64,000 nt of DNA from Chitinophagaceae bacterium (lineage in GTDB: Bacteria > Bacteroidota > Bacteroidia > Chitinophagales > Chitinophagaceae). The stretch covers positions 124,001 to 188,000 of the forward strand of contig JAIETM010000003.1 in NCBI GenBank assembly GCA_019745155.1, read 5' to 3'. Position 1 is the first letter of the stretch; each line of letters opens with the position of its first letter. A model generated the notes under the pieces. That model saw only the letters and a list, made by a program, of their open reading frames with translations. It did no database searches and was not told where the DNA came from. Of this stretch, positions 1 to 7,498 are shown piece by piece. A program made the translations under genes and the position numbers.

Positions 1-515
1 TTGCCAATATAAAATGGGAAGCCGGTACCGGTTACTTTATTACCCAGTTCAAAATCGATCAGGTTAAACTGCTTAGCCAGATCCCAATGCGGTTTGGCAT
101 TGGCAGGTAATTGTGGCTGAGGGCCTCCTGTTTTTACCGTTAGGTTGTCTTCCGCAGCACGGCCTTCCGGAACGATATCTGCTGGCAGGTTAGGCAGTTG
201 CACCAAGGTTTGCTGTAGTTGCGCTTCTGTTTCAGCCGTCTTGGTTTTCAATGGCTCCAGCGCTGCTTTCCAGTTAGCTACTTGTGCCTTCAGTGCTTCT
301 GCAGCATCCTTCTCGCCTTTGCCCATCAGCATACCAATTTCCTTGGAAGAGCTGTTCACTTTGGCTTGAATCGCGTCGAACTCAGCCTGAATTTTCTTGC
401 GCTGATCATCCAACTCAATAATGCTATCTACCAAACCGAGATTCTGTACATGTTTCTTGGCCAGTCTTTTTTTAACGCCATCCGGATCGTTCCGCAGCAC
501 CGCTACCTGTAACAT
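1..515 (-). CDS. serS: serine--tRNA ligase, N-terminal part (runs off left edge)
   Basis: Charges tRNA-Ser with serine in the cytoplasm. About 171 codons are visible from the start codon at 515 to the window edge. The start MLQVAVLRNDPDGVKKRLAK is the usual SerS N-terminus. It is followed by a long charged helical region (about residues 30-105) that would form the tRNA-binding coiled-coil arm. The segment with HWDLAKQFNLIDFELGNKVTG then opens the catalytic domain. Class II motifs 1-3 lie outside the window, so the catalytic residues cannot be checked. The gene is divergent from the small gene at 574. Only the missing C-terminus is uncertain. Confidence 0.93.
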   Translation of the reverse strand, partial: MLQVAVLRNDPDGVKKRLAKKHVQNLGLVDSIIELDDQRKKIQAEFDAIQAKVNSSSKEIGMLMGKGEKDAAEALKAQVANWKAALEPLKTKTAETEAQLQQTLVQLPNLPADIVPEGRAAEDNLTVKTGGPQPQLPANAKPHWDLAKQFNLIDFELGNKVTGTGFPFYIG

Positions 516-560
516 ATCGACAATTTTGCGCAAAGATAACCCACGTGCAGCACAACCCTT

Positions 561-568
561 TACCTTTG
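561..568 (+). promoter_or_regulatory. -7 promoter element TACCTTTG of the small gene at 574
   Basis: Exact match to the Bacteroidota -7 consensus TAnnTTTG, ending 5 nt before the ATG at 574. Transcription would start only a few bases before the start codon. No TTG lies 17-23 nt upstream. Confidence 0.5.
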
Positions 569-573
569 CCCGC

Positions 574-918
574 ATGTTTGTATCAGATGATTTGCAGCAA
601 AGATGGTGGGCTTTGGAAGCCAAAATGTTGGAAAGGTTCGGTAAAAAGCCCGACCTGGAAGCAGTATTGTTCTTGATTGGGATGCAGGAAACAGGCTTTA
701 TCCAAGAGAAAATCTCCAAAGAACAGAAACAAGACTTGATGCATGTGGCGGTTTGCACGGTATTATCTGCCAGTGGTTATTACCAATTATCTGGTAAGGA
801 TGATGAGGGTTGGCCACATTTTGAACAAGTAAAAGCACTACCCGATATGCCCATGCCTGAACAGGAGAACTTTATCAAAGACCATGTGCTCCTCTATTTC
901 CAACAGCATGGATTTTAA
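574..918 (+). CDS. conserved-looking small protein of unknown function (114 aa)
   Basis: Not recognised. The ATG at 574 was chosen because a -7 promoter element lies just upstream and the protein MFVSDDLQQRWWALEAKMLE has normal amino-acid composition from there; the longer reading frame runs back through serS. It is a soluble, acidic, mostly helical protein with no signal peptide, membrane helix or known catalytic motif. It carries a hydrophobic stretch near residues 28-38 (EAVLFLIGMQE) and ends in QQHGF. It lies between serS and gcvH as a single gene with its own promoter. Confidence 0.7.
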   Translation: MFVSDDLQQRWWALEAKMLERFGKKPDLEAVLFLIGMQETGFIQEKISKEQKQDLMHVAVCTVLSASGYYQLSGKDDEGWPHFEQVKALPDMPMPEQENFIKDHVLLYFQQHGF

Positions 919-983
919 AAGCCGGATTTTACATTCAGATACGCGATTTTTATTCAATATTTGCAGGACTTAAAATCAAGATC

Positions 984-1361
984 ATGAACTTCCCTTCTGA
1001 CGTACGCTACACCAAAGACCACGAATGGATTAAGCTGGATGGCAATGTTGCTACCATTGGTATTACTGATTTTGCGCAGCATGAGCTGGGCGATATCGTA
1101 TATGTAGACATTTCTAGCGTTGGTAAAGCCATGAATGCGCACGAAGTGTTTGGTACAGTAGAAGCTGTGAAAACAGTGAGTGATCTTTTCCTCCCCGTTA
1201 GCGGAACCATTGCAGAAGTAAACAGTCTGCTCGAAAAACAGCCAGAATTGGTGAACAATGATCCTTATGGTGATGGCTGGATGATCAAAATGACTGTAAA
1301 CGACCCTGCAGAAGTGGCCGCCCTGATGGATAGCGCCGCTTATCAGGCCCTGGTTGGATAA
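984..1361 (+). CDS. gcvH: glycine cleavage system H protein
   Basis: Lipoyl carrier protein that shuttles the aminomethyl group between the P, T and L proteins of the glycine cleavage complex. At 125 aa it has the normal family length. It shows the typical N-terminus YTKDHEWIKLDG, the fold signature GITDFAQHELGDIVYVD and the lipoylation hairpin ETVEAVK-like GTVEAVKTVSDLFLPVSG, with Lys63 as the expected lipoylated residue. The C-terminal NDDPYGDGW-type segment is present as NNDPYGDGWMIK. No other gcv genes are next to it, which is common. Confidence 0.97.
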   Translation: MNFPSDVRYTKDHEWIKLDGNVATIGITDFAQHELGDIVYVDISSVGKAMNAHEVFGTVEAVKTVSDLFLPVSGTIAEVNSLLEKQPELVNNDPYGDGWMIKMTVNDPAEVAALMDSAAYQALVG

Positions 1362-1437
1362 TTTTTTCCGGTAAGTAAAACCGGACCTTATGCTTTTGCG
1401 TATATCAGTTAACATCTGAATACACAACCCCAACCGA

Positions 1438-1980
1438 TTGGAAGCAGTACAACAATACAGCGAGACAGAGCTGGTCTATCTGCTAAAACAACGCAGTGAG
1501 TCCGCATTCAGCTATCTGTACGATAATTACGCACAGTCGCTCAATGCAGTGATACTCAATATTGTGCCCGATCATGACCTCGTGCAGGACGTACTGCAGG
1601 AAGTATTTGTCAAGATCTGGAAGCAGATAGAAAGCTACGATGCACAGAAAGGAAGATTGTTCACTTGGATGCTGAACATAGCCCGAAATGCTGCCATTGA
1701 TTTGGTACGCAGCAAAGGTTATCGCAAACAACAGCAAAGTAGTGAGCTGACAGACCGCGCTGCTGAATCAGCAGGTACCAGTCAGGTAGCAACCGACCAC
1801 ATTGGCTTACGCAAACTGGTGTATCAATTGAAGGAAGAGCAACGCGTGCTAGTTGAGCTCTCCTATTTTCAAGGTTACACGCAGGATGAGATCGCACAGC
1901 TACTACAAATTCCGCTAAGCACCGTAAAAACACGTCTTCGCTCAGCATTAACCCAATTGAGATCATCTATCAAAGCATAA
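1438..1980 (+). CDS. ECF-type RNA polymerase sigma factor (SigK-like)
   Basis: Sigma-70 family extracytoplasmic-function factor, 180 aa. Region 2 covers about residues 25-90 (AQSLNAVILN, DVLQEVFVKIWKQ, GRLFTWMLNIARNAAIDLVR). Region 4 covers about 130-178 (LVELSYFQGYTQDEIAQLLQ then STVKTRLRSALTQLR, the helix-turn-helix). The start must be TTG at 1438: an in-frame TGA lies at 1417-1419 and the next in-frame Met is deep inside region 2. The stop overlaps the start of the next gene as TAATG, so the pair is translationally coupled. The partner is an RskA-type anti-sigma factor that would hold this factor at the membrane. Confidence 0.93.
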   Translation: MEAVQQYSETELVYLLKQRSESAFSYLYDNYAQSLNAVILNIVPDHDLVQDVLQEVFVKIWKQIESYDAQKGRLFTWMLNIARNAAIDLVRSKGYRKQQQSSELTDRAAESAGTSQVATDHIGLRKLVYQLKEEQRVLVELSYFQGYTQDEIAQLLQIPLSTVKTRLRSALTQLRSSIKA

Positions 1981-2756
1981 TGGATATACAGGCATACATA
2001 CAAAGCGGCATCATCGAAAGCTACGTGCTTGGCCTAGCTGATGCGGAAGAAATAGCAGAACTACTGCGTATGCGCGATCAGTATCCCGAAGTTGCAGCAG
2101 CTATTGAGCAATTTGAAGCAGCACTGAAGCAACAACTGGAAAATAGCGCACCGCCACCGCCACCGTCTATAAAAGCAGCATTGATGCAAGAACTGGCACC
2201 AGAATTCAGCAAGCCTGCTGTGGTTAAGCCAATGCGCACATGGTTACGCTATGCAGCCGCTGCATCCATTATTCTCTTAATCGGAAGCGCCAGTCTGAAT
2301 CTGTATTTGTATAATGAGGTAAACGAAACAAAAGGAAAATATCAAGCACTATTAGTTGAAAAGAACTCAGTAATAGCCGACAATAAAGTATACCAGACCA
2401 AAATGCAGGATATGCTCAATAGCCTGCAAATGATGAATGATCCGGCAATGAAAAAAGTAATGATGCCGGGGGTGAAAGGCAAGGAGCAAATGATGACAAC
2501 CGTGTATTGGGACAGCAGAAGTAAAGATGTGTATGTGTTCAGCAATAACATGCCTGCAGCACCAGCCGGTTTCTCTTATCAGCTATGGGCAATTGTAGAT
2601 GGCAAGCCAGTTGATGCAGGTGTAATGGATAACTGCTCAGGTTTATGCAGAATGAAGAATATTCCGAAAGCTGAAATGTTTGCTATTACGCTGGAAAAAG
2701 CAGGTGGTAGTCCCGTACCAACGCTTACACAGTTGCAAGTAGCAGGTAAGGTGTAA
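1980..2756 (+). CDS. anti-sigma factor, RskA (anti-sigma-K) type
   Basis: Membrane-bound partner of the preceding sigma factor; its ATG shares one base with that gene's stop codon. The N-terminal about 85 residues are the cytoplasmic anti-sigma domain (IESYVLGLADAEEIAELLRM) without a zinc HCC motif, as expected for the RskA branch. One membrane helix lies at about residues 90-112 (YAAAASIILLIGSASLNLYL). A short coiled coil (about 113-150) follows. The extracytoplasmic RskA C-terminal domain has the typical VYVFSNNMPAAPAGFSYQLW and AGVMD segments. The inducing signal cannot be seen from the sequence. Confidence 0.9.
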   Translation: MDIQAYIQSGIIESYVLGLADAEEIAELLRMRDQYPEVAAAIEQFEAALKQQLENSAPPPPPSIKAALMQELAPEFSKPAVVKPMRTWLRYAAAASIILLIGSASLNLYLYNEVNETKGKYQALLVEKNSVIADNKVYQTKMQDMLNSLQMMNDPAMKKVMMPGVKGKEQMMTTVYWDSRSKDVYVFSNNMPAAPAGFSYQLWAIVDGKPVDAGVMDNCSGLCRMKNIPKAEMFAITLEKAGGSPVPTLTQLQVAGKV

Positions 2757-2820
2757 ATCTGAATCAGGTTTTCAATCGTATATCATGTGTACGCTGCCTC
2801 CGGCAGATTGTATACAGATG

Positions 2821-2853
2821 GAGGGAGCTGGCAATGCCGGCTCCCTTATTTTT
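2821..2853 (+). terminator. rho-independent terminator of the sigma/anti-sigma operon
   Basis: Perfect stem GGGAGC/GCTCCC (2823-2828 and 2840-2845), extended by a wobble pair and GGC/GCC around a 3-nt loop, followed by TTATTTTT. Its T-tract also forms the -7 element of the next gene. Confidence 0.8.
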
Positions 2854-2854
2854 G
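2847..2854 (+). promoter_or_regulatory. -7 promoter element TATTTTTG of the VanZ-like gene
   Basis: Exact TAnnTTTG, 4 nt before the ATG at 2859 and made from the T-tract of the preceding terminator. Transcription of the VanZ-like gene would begin almost at its start codon. Confidence 0.5.
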
Positions 2855-2858
2855 TGCC

Positions 2859-3263
2859 ATGCCGCAAGTGCCTTATCGTTATTATATACCCGGATTGATT
2901 TGGTTTACTATTCTAACCATTCTGCTTATCATTCCAGGATCTACTTTACCCAAGAATCCATTTTTTGAAGCACTACAAATTGATAAATGGGTACATATTT
3001 TCCTGTTTGCCGGGCTGATTATTTTGTGGACACTGCCTGCGGCTTATGCAGGAGCTGATATCAGTACAAGGCGGAGTTGGAATCTCAGTATGCTATTGAT
3101 GGCGATCTGTTTTGGTATTGCCATGGAGTTTGTTCAAGATAATTGGATTCCGCACCGATCTTTTGAAGCAGCAGATATGCTGGCTGATAGTGCAGGGGCG
3201 ATCATTGGCTGGTTATTGAGCAATCAATACTGGCATAAGTGCCAAAAAAGAAAGCCCCTGTAG
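2859..3263 (+). CDS. VanZ-like integral membrane protein
   Basis: 134-aa protein with four predicted membrane helices (starting near IPGLIWFTILTILLIIPG, HIFLFAGLIILWTLPAAYA, LSMLLMAICFGIAMEFVQ and ADSAGAIIGWLLS). The spacing of DKWVHIFLFAGL, GIAMEFVQ and the RSFEAADMLADSAGAIIG end is that of VanZ-family proteins. The family is best known from low-level teicoplanin resistance, but most chromosomal members have no assigned role. The ATG at 2859 is preferred over an upstream in-frame start at 2787, because that one would translate through the terminator hairpin. Single gene. Confidence 0.85.
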   Translation: MPQVPYRYYIPGLIWFTILTILLIIPGSTLPKNPFFEALQIDKWVHIFLFAGLIILWTLPAAYAGADISTRRSWNLSMLLMAICFGIAMEFVQDNWIPHRSFEAADMLADSAGAIIGWLLSNQYWHKCQKRKPL

Positions 3264-3274
3264 AAACAGGGGCC
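3241..3274. terminator. hairpin, likely terminator after the VanZ-like gene and the cco operon
   Basis: Perfect 8-bp stem GCCCCTGT/ACAGGGGC with loop AGAA at 3254-3273, including the VanZ stop codon. Read on the minus strand it is followed by TTTCTTTTTT, so it would work best for transcripts arriving from the cco operon, which ends at 3482. On the plus strand it lacks a T-tract. Confidence 0.55.
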
Positions 3275-3454
3275 GCAACCAAAACTAACTGCTTATGAGA
3301 AAAATAACTTGCTTGTTTGTTCTCTGAAATGAATAATGCAAACTGGGTGCCAAACTTTTATCTGCTTTGTTAAAACCCTCTTAATAGATACCGTTCGTAT
3401 TATTCCCGTTGCCTACTGCAAATCTCCTACTTAAGACAAACTCCACTGTCATCA
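3275..3454. other. intergenic region with no gene recognised
   Basis: About 180 bases between a hairpin and the end of the cco operon. On the plus strand it contains a short frame starting ATGAGAAAAATAACTTGC at about 3295 that stops after 10 codons and resembles the beginning of a signal peptide. It may be a relic or chance. No RNA gene or other structure is evident. Confidence 0.4.
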
Positions 3455-3476
3455 GTTTAACACATTACTGTTAAAC
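3455..3476. repeat. 8-bp inverted repeat just downstream of the cco operon
   Basis: GTTTAACA (3455-3462) and TGTTAAAC (3469-3476) with a 6-nt spacer, 5 nt past the stop of the TauE/SafE-like gene. There is no T-tract on either side, so it may be an mRNA 3' end hairpin rather than a terminator. Confidence 0.45.
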
Positions 3477-3481
3477 ACCCG

Positions 3482-4192
3482 TTAATGACAGGATACAGCT
3501 GTATTTGCTGTGTTCTGCATCATGGGGCTGATATACGGAATACCCAAATTCATTCCCCGCAAAATCAACATCACTGCCATGCAAGCCACTACATACGGCA
3601 TTGCTTTTTTGATCATGTTTCTGGTACTGATACTCACCATCATACCAAAATAAGACAAGAGAAACATGGCTGGGAGTGTACCAATACCATAAGCCGCCAT
3701 AAAACCAACACCACCTTCAACTGTTCCTGCTGCCAATGCTCCTGTGATAGCCAGATACACCATGCCACAAGGCAATAAGCCATTGGCCATACCCAATACA
3801 AACAACCCAGGTATACTTTGTTGCTGTAAGCGCGCTGCAATAAAATCTTGCACAGCCAGTTGCAGTTTATCGAAACTGCGGATATGGACATAGTTCTTGC
3901 CTACGGAAGTTTGTACTAATATGAGTAACACAACAATACCCAGGGCAATAGAAAACCATTGTTGAAAGCCACCCAGATACACTGATCTGCCGGCAATACC
4001 AAACAACAAACCCATCAGTGCATAGGTGAACACCCTGCCCAGATTGTACAACAGAATACCTATTAATTTTTGCTGCTTGGGCAGAAAATGTACCGGTAAG
4101 GCAAAAGCAATTGGCCCGCACATACCAACACAGTGGAAACTACTCAAAGCGCCAAGCGCTAAACCAGACAATATGGTTTGCCAGATCAACAT
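3482..4192 (-). CDS. TauE/SafE / DsbD-like membrane protein of the cbb3 oxidase cluster
   Basis: 236-aa polytopic protein with about six membrane helices. The N-terminus has FHCVGMCGPIAFALP (Cys21 and Cys25), and a second motif GLLPCGMVYLAITGAL lies near the middle. This paired Cys/Pro pattern is that of the DsbD-like transmembrane family usually labelled sulfite exporter TauE/SafE. In Bacteroidota such a gene commonly follows ccoH, and a role in copper or thiol handling during cbb3 oxidase maturation is inferred from this position, not shown. Its ATG overlaps the ccoH stop by 1 base, so it is the last gene of the ccoS-to-ccoH operon. Confidence 0.85.
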   Translation of the reverse strand: MLIWQTILSGLALGALSSFHCVGMCGPIAFALPVHFLPKQQKLIGILLYNLGRVFTYALMGLLFGIAGRSVYLGGFQQWFSIALGIVVLLILVQTSVGKNYVHIRSFDKLQLAVQDFIAARLQQQSIPGLFVLGMANGLLPCGMVYLAITGALAAGTVEGGVGFMAAYGIGTLPAMFLLSYFGMMVSISTRNMIKKAMPYVVACMAVMLILRGMNLGIPYISPMMQNTANTAVSCH

Positions 4193-4632
4193 TATTCTAC
4201 AGAAAGATTTTCTTCCATATAATATTCCTTACCACCACTAGCCCATTTGATTTTTACAACAAAACGAGTATTGGCAACTACTTTCTTACTGATTTGCTGC
4301 AATCCATTTGCATCGGTTTGTACGGCTACACGATGGTCCAACTTACTGTTGGTAGGGCAATAGAAATATACCTCACCTTGTAAAGCCTGACCTTGCAGCT
4401 CTTTTGGATACTGAATCAATACAGCATCACTATTCTGCGAAATCATGATCTTACTAAGATCAGCGGCATTCTGCTTACCATCAATCTTTTCTTGATAGCG
4501 TAATTCTTCTTTATAATAATCCTTACTCACCAATTCGAAATTGGTCGTAACAGCTTTGTAAACAAGTGTAGCCATTAACAAAGCAAACACAATGAATACC
4601 AGTACCAGCTTATTTCCCCAGTTTAACTTCAT
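4192..4632 (-). CDS. ccoH: cbb3 oxidase assembly protein CcoH (FixH family)
   Basis: Single-span membrane protein of 146 aa needed for stability or assembly of cbb3-type cytochrome oxidase. The N-terminal helix (NKLVLVFIVFALLMATLVYK, about residues 7-26) is followed by VTTNFELVSKDYYKEELRYQ, the hallmark FixH segment with the DYYxxxLxYQ pattern. The rest is a periplasmic beta-rich domain. It follows ccoG with a 12-nt gap and precedes the TauE/SafE-like gene, the usual Bacteroidota order. Confidence 0.92.
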   Translation of the reverse strand: MKLNWGNKLVLVFIVFALLMATLVYKAVTTNFELVSKDYYKEELRYQEKIDGKQNAADLSKIMISQNSDAVLIQYPKELQGQALQGEVYFYCPTNSKLDHRVAVQTDANGLQQISKKVVANTRFVVKIKWASGGKEYYMEENLSVE

Positions 4633-4644
4633 AGCATAATTATT

Positions 4645-6069
4645 TTAGTTGGCAACAGGGCCCAGAAAACTAGACGTAGCAGTAGCTATTTTTCTGTCGC
4701 CTTCATATAATCCTAATCTAATCTTTGTTTTCCGCTCACGAATATTTTGTTTGGGTAACACCACAAAAAACGAACCTGACCCCTGTCCTTCTTTTACTAC
4801 CTGTATAAAAGGCTTACCAATTACTTGCACACTGCCTTCCATACCTTCCAATCGAATACTCAAAGGAATATCTTCGGTCGTTTTGTTCACCATTTTGATA
4901 TTGTACAAATTGGTGATACTATCTGTTCCTCTTTCCTGAAACAACATACCAGGCGTACGCATAATGGTGGCATCAACATCTGCTCTAGTTGCCAACAACA
5001 CAGACAACAAGATTACTACCACACCCAAAACACCTGTATACAATTTCATTCTTGTGGTATAACGCAGCGGCTCTCCGTTGGCGATTGAGTTTTCAGATGC
5101 ATATCTAATCAAGCCACGTGGCTTACCAATTTTATCCATGATACTATCGCAAGCATCAATACAAGCTGTACAACCAACACACTCCATTTGCACACCATTG
5201 CGGATATCAATACCGGTAGGACAAACACGCACACACTGATGACAATCGATACAATCGCCCAACGCTACATCATGACTCTTTTTAGCATTACCACGAGGTT
5301 CACCTCTTTTGTAGTCATATGCTACAATCATTGAGTTTTTATCCAACAACACACTTTGTAATCTACCATAGGGACATACCACAATGCAGGCTTGCTCGCG
5401 GAAGAAAGCATATACCGCATAAAACACTGCACTGAATACCAGAATGGCAGAGAAGCCTACTATGTGTTGACTTACAGGCTCGGTAATGATTTTTTCTAAT
5501 TCCTTGATACCAATGATATAAGCGAGAAAGAAATTAGCGATTACAAAAGCAAGCAAATAGAAAACCAAGTGCTTCAATCCTACTTTCGCAATCTTCTTAC
5601 CAGTCCAAGGTGCATTTTTCAGCAAGCGTTGCGCAGGCGCATCACCCAATATCCAATACTCAACTTTACGGAACATCATTTCCATGAAGTTGGTTTGGGG
5701 GCAGGCCCATCCGCAAAACAAGCGACCAAAAGCTGCAGTAAACAAAATAATGAATACCACAAATGTGATCATCGTGAGACCGAAGATGAAGAAGTCCTGA
5801 GGCCAGAACACTTTACCAAATAAGATAAAACGTGCATTAGGAATATTGAACAAAAAAAGTGGTCTTCCATCAATATGAACAAATGGCAAGCCGAAGAATA
5901 CAATAAAGTAGAAAACACTCAGAACGGTTCTGATATTGTAAAACTTACCCTTGGGCTTGTGCGCATAAATCCACTTACGCTTACCATGTTCATCTACTGT
6001 TCCTATCCTATCACGGAAAGCTTCCGTTTGAATCTCATTCAGGTGATCAATCTCACTAAACATAACCAC
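4645..6069 (-). CDS. ccoG: cytochrome c oxidase accessory protein CcoG (RdxA/FixG)
   Basis: Membrane iron-sulfur protein associated with copper reduction and assembly of cbb3 oxidase. It has 474 aa with membrane helices at about 48-66, 93-115, 168-188 and 205-223 and one near 345. A CGWACPQTNFMEMMF motif lies at 119-123. Two [4Fe-4S] ferredoxin motifs follow, with cysteines 273, 276, 279, 283 and 297, 300, 303, 307. The C-terminal about 100 residues form the periplasmic Ig-like FixG domain. An alternative start is the second Met (6063). It is separated from ccoP by a perfect hairpin. Confidence 0.95.
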   Translation of the reverse strand: MVMFSEIDHLNEIQTEAFRDRIGTVDEHGKRKWIYAHKPKGKFYNIRTVLSVFYFIVFFGLPFVHIDGRPLFLFNIPNARFILFGKVFWPQDFFIFGLTMITFVVFIILFTAAFGRLFCGWACPQTNFMEMMFRKVEYWILGDAPAQRLLKNAPWTGKKIAKVGLKHLVFYLLAFVIANFFLAYIIGIKELEKIITEPVSQHIVGFSAILVFSAVFYAVYAFFREQACIVVCPYGRLQSVLLDKNSMIVAYDYKRGEPRGNAKKSHDVALGDCIDCHQCVRVCPTGIDIRNGVQMECVGCTACIDACDSIMDKIGKPRGLIRYASENSIANGEPLRYTTRMKLYTGVLGVVVILLSVLLATRADVDATIMRTPGMLFQERGTDSITNLYNIKMVNKTTEDIPLSIRLEGMEGSVQVIGKPFIQVVKEGQGSGSFFVVLPKQNIRERKTKIRLGLYEGDRKIATATSSFLGPVAN

Positions 6070-6085
6070 TACTTTTAAAGTTTAA

Positions 6086-6112
6086 AATGCCTGTGGATAG
6101 TCCACAGGCATT
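6086..6112. terminator. perfect 12-bp hairpin between ccoP and ccoG
   Basis: AATGCCTGTGGA (6086-6097), loop of 3, TCCACAGGCATT (6101-6112). In the direction of transcription (minus) it is followed by TTTAAACTTTAAAAG, only a weak U-tract. It may be a partial terminator or an mRNA-stabilising 3' end for the structural subunits, lowering expression of the assembly genes ccoG and ccoH. Confidence 0.65.
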
Positions 6113-6116
6113 GATA

Positions 6117-7289
6117 TTATTGAAGCGCGGCAATCTTAGGCTTAGCCGAATCAGCAGCTGCGCCTCCGGGAGCGCTCTCCTCGAACAAACTACCCTGTGG
6201 TTCTTTAGGGTTAGCAGGCTTGGTGCCCCTCAAGCTTTTGATATAACTGGTTACCTGAGCAATTTGCACTGGAGAGAGATCATCTTTCCAGCTACGCATG
6301 CCTTTTTCAGGAACACCATACTTAATTGTTTTAAAAATATCTTTTACGCCTCCGCCATGTAGCCAATAATCATCTGTAAGATTAGGCCCTACACTACCTC
6401 CACCATCTGCAAGGTGACAAGCAGCGCAATTGGTAGCAAAAACATTTTTACCGGCCGCCATTGCTGAAGCATCTGTCAAGAGCACCACTGTGTTTTCATC
6501 AACGTTATTGGCAGACTTCTTCAGATATGCTTCTTTCTCTGCTTCTGCTTTTTGCATCGCGATAGCATATTCTTCACCACTGAGTGGTGCTGTATGCGTT
6601 ACGTGGTATCGCCACAAATAAATACCAGCAAAGACGATTGTTACATAGAAACCATATAACCACCAGGGTGGAAGACGATTGTCCAACTCACGAATACCAT
6701 CATAGTTATGGCCCAGATCAATCTTTGCTTCTTCCTTCATCGGACGGAAACTATTCAGCTTATCCCACCACTTTACCCAACTATTCTCTTCAGCAACAGC
6801 TTCAACAGCTGAGCTAGCTGTAGCAGCAGTCAATGCAGCTTCTTTCGCTAGCAAGAGTTTCAGGTTATACAATAAGCCAATCATGATGACCAACTCTAAT
6901 AAAATAACCGCCAGCAAAGAGTAAAAAGAAACTTGTGAAAGTCCAGCTATTAAAGTAACAGGCTCTGCTGCTGGTGCATCCTGTGCAATTGCTGCTGTGC
7001 TGAAAGTCAGGAATACAATAACAGATAATATCTTGGTTGTTGTACCAGCATTGGCATCCTTGTAGCGCTGCAGGTACATTTTTGCTGCACCAATCACCAC
7101 ATTAGCAAGCAACGCAATGGCCAGCAAAAGACCGAATACCACCACCAACATCACCACAGCTACCGGATTCGATAACTCTGATTGTTTTGGCGGGCCGGCT
7201 GCAAATGCACCTGCAGGGGCTATCAAGGCCGCAGTAACCACTACTGCTTTTTGTAACCAACTGTACACTGTATGAAGAAAAGATTTCAT
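6117..7289 (-). CDS. ccoP: cbb3-type cytochrome c oxidase subunit III (CcoP), single-heme form
   Basis: Membrane-anchored cytochrome c that feeds electrons to the oxidase. The ATG at 7289 (MKSFLHTVYSWLQKAVVV) is preferred; a start at 7349 would overlap the small ccoQ-like gene. There are 390 aa, with extra N-terminal membrane segments (about 12-31, 42-68, 88-103, 118-146). The CcoP N-terminal anchor follows (DNRLPPWWLYGFYVTIVFAG, about 203-222). One c-type heme site NCAACH has Cys288, Cys291 and His292, with Met331 as likely axial ligand. Proteobacterial CcoP normally has two CxxCH motifs; only one is seen here, a pattern also known in Bacteroidota. Confidence 0.93.
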   Translation of the reverse strand: MKSFLHTVYSWLQKAVVVTAALIAPAGAFAAGPPKQSELSNPVAVVMLVVVFGLLLAIALLANVVIGAAKMYLQRYKDANAGTTTKILSVIVFLTFSTAAIAQDAPAAEPVTLIAGLSQVSFYSLLAVILLELVIMIGLLYNLKLLLAKEAALTAATASSAVEAVAEENSWVKWWDKLNSFRPMKEEAKIDLGHNYDGIRELDNRLPPWWLYGFYVTIVFAGIYLWRYHVTHTAPLSGEEYAIAMQKAEAEKEAYLKKSANNVDENTVVLLTDASAMAAGKNVFATNCAACHLADGGGSVGPNLTDDYWLHGGGVKDIFKTIKYGVPEKGMRSWKDDLSPVQIAQVTSYIKSLRGTKPANPKEPQGSLFEESAPGGAAADSAKPKIAALQ

Positions 7290-7311
7290 ATTGGTTGTTT
7301 TAAGGGTTGGG

Positions 7312-7488
7312 TTATGATTTTGAATCGGAATGATCGAATGGGATTTCACTCAAATGGGTAATCAGTCTTTTATCTGCTTTGAATACCCATATTGCCATGA
7401 AGACAAAGAAGGTGAAGAAGAGCATAAAAGAACCTAATCCATAAATACTCACCCCAGTAGTCGATTCCAGATAATTGATAAATTTCAT
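7312..7488 (-). CDS. ccoQ: CcoQ/FixQ-like small membrane subunit (58 aa)
   Basis: Small frame between ccoNO and ccoP: ATG at 7488, stop at 7312, starting MKFINYLESTTGVSIYGLGS. It has one membrane helix (about residues 13-36, rich in Phe) followed by a charged tail (KADKRLITHL). CcoQ proteins are single-helix, about 50-60 aa, and encoded between ccoO and ccoP, where they stabilise the complex. It begins 10 nt after ccoNO ends, and ccoP starts 22 nt after it ends. The assignment rests on position, size and topology, not on a strong motif. Confidence 0.8.
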   Translation of the reverse strand: MKFINYLESTTGVSIYGLGSFMLFFTFFVFMAIWVFKADKRLITHLSEIPFDHSDSKS

Positions 7489-7498
7489 AGGTCTTCTT

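Noticed and set aside
954-1433. 159-aa reading frame on the minus strand
   Set aside because: It runs antisense through gcvH, whose product is a full-length, clearly recognised H protein.
3295-3330. Short frame beginning like a signal peptide
   Set aside because: It stops after 10 codons and nothing conserved-looking follows. It could be a relic but is too short to call a pseudogene.
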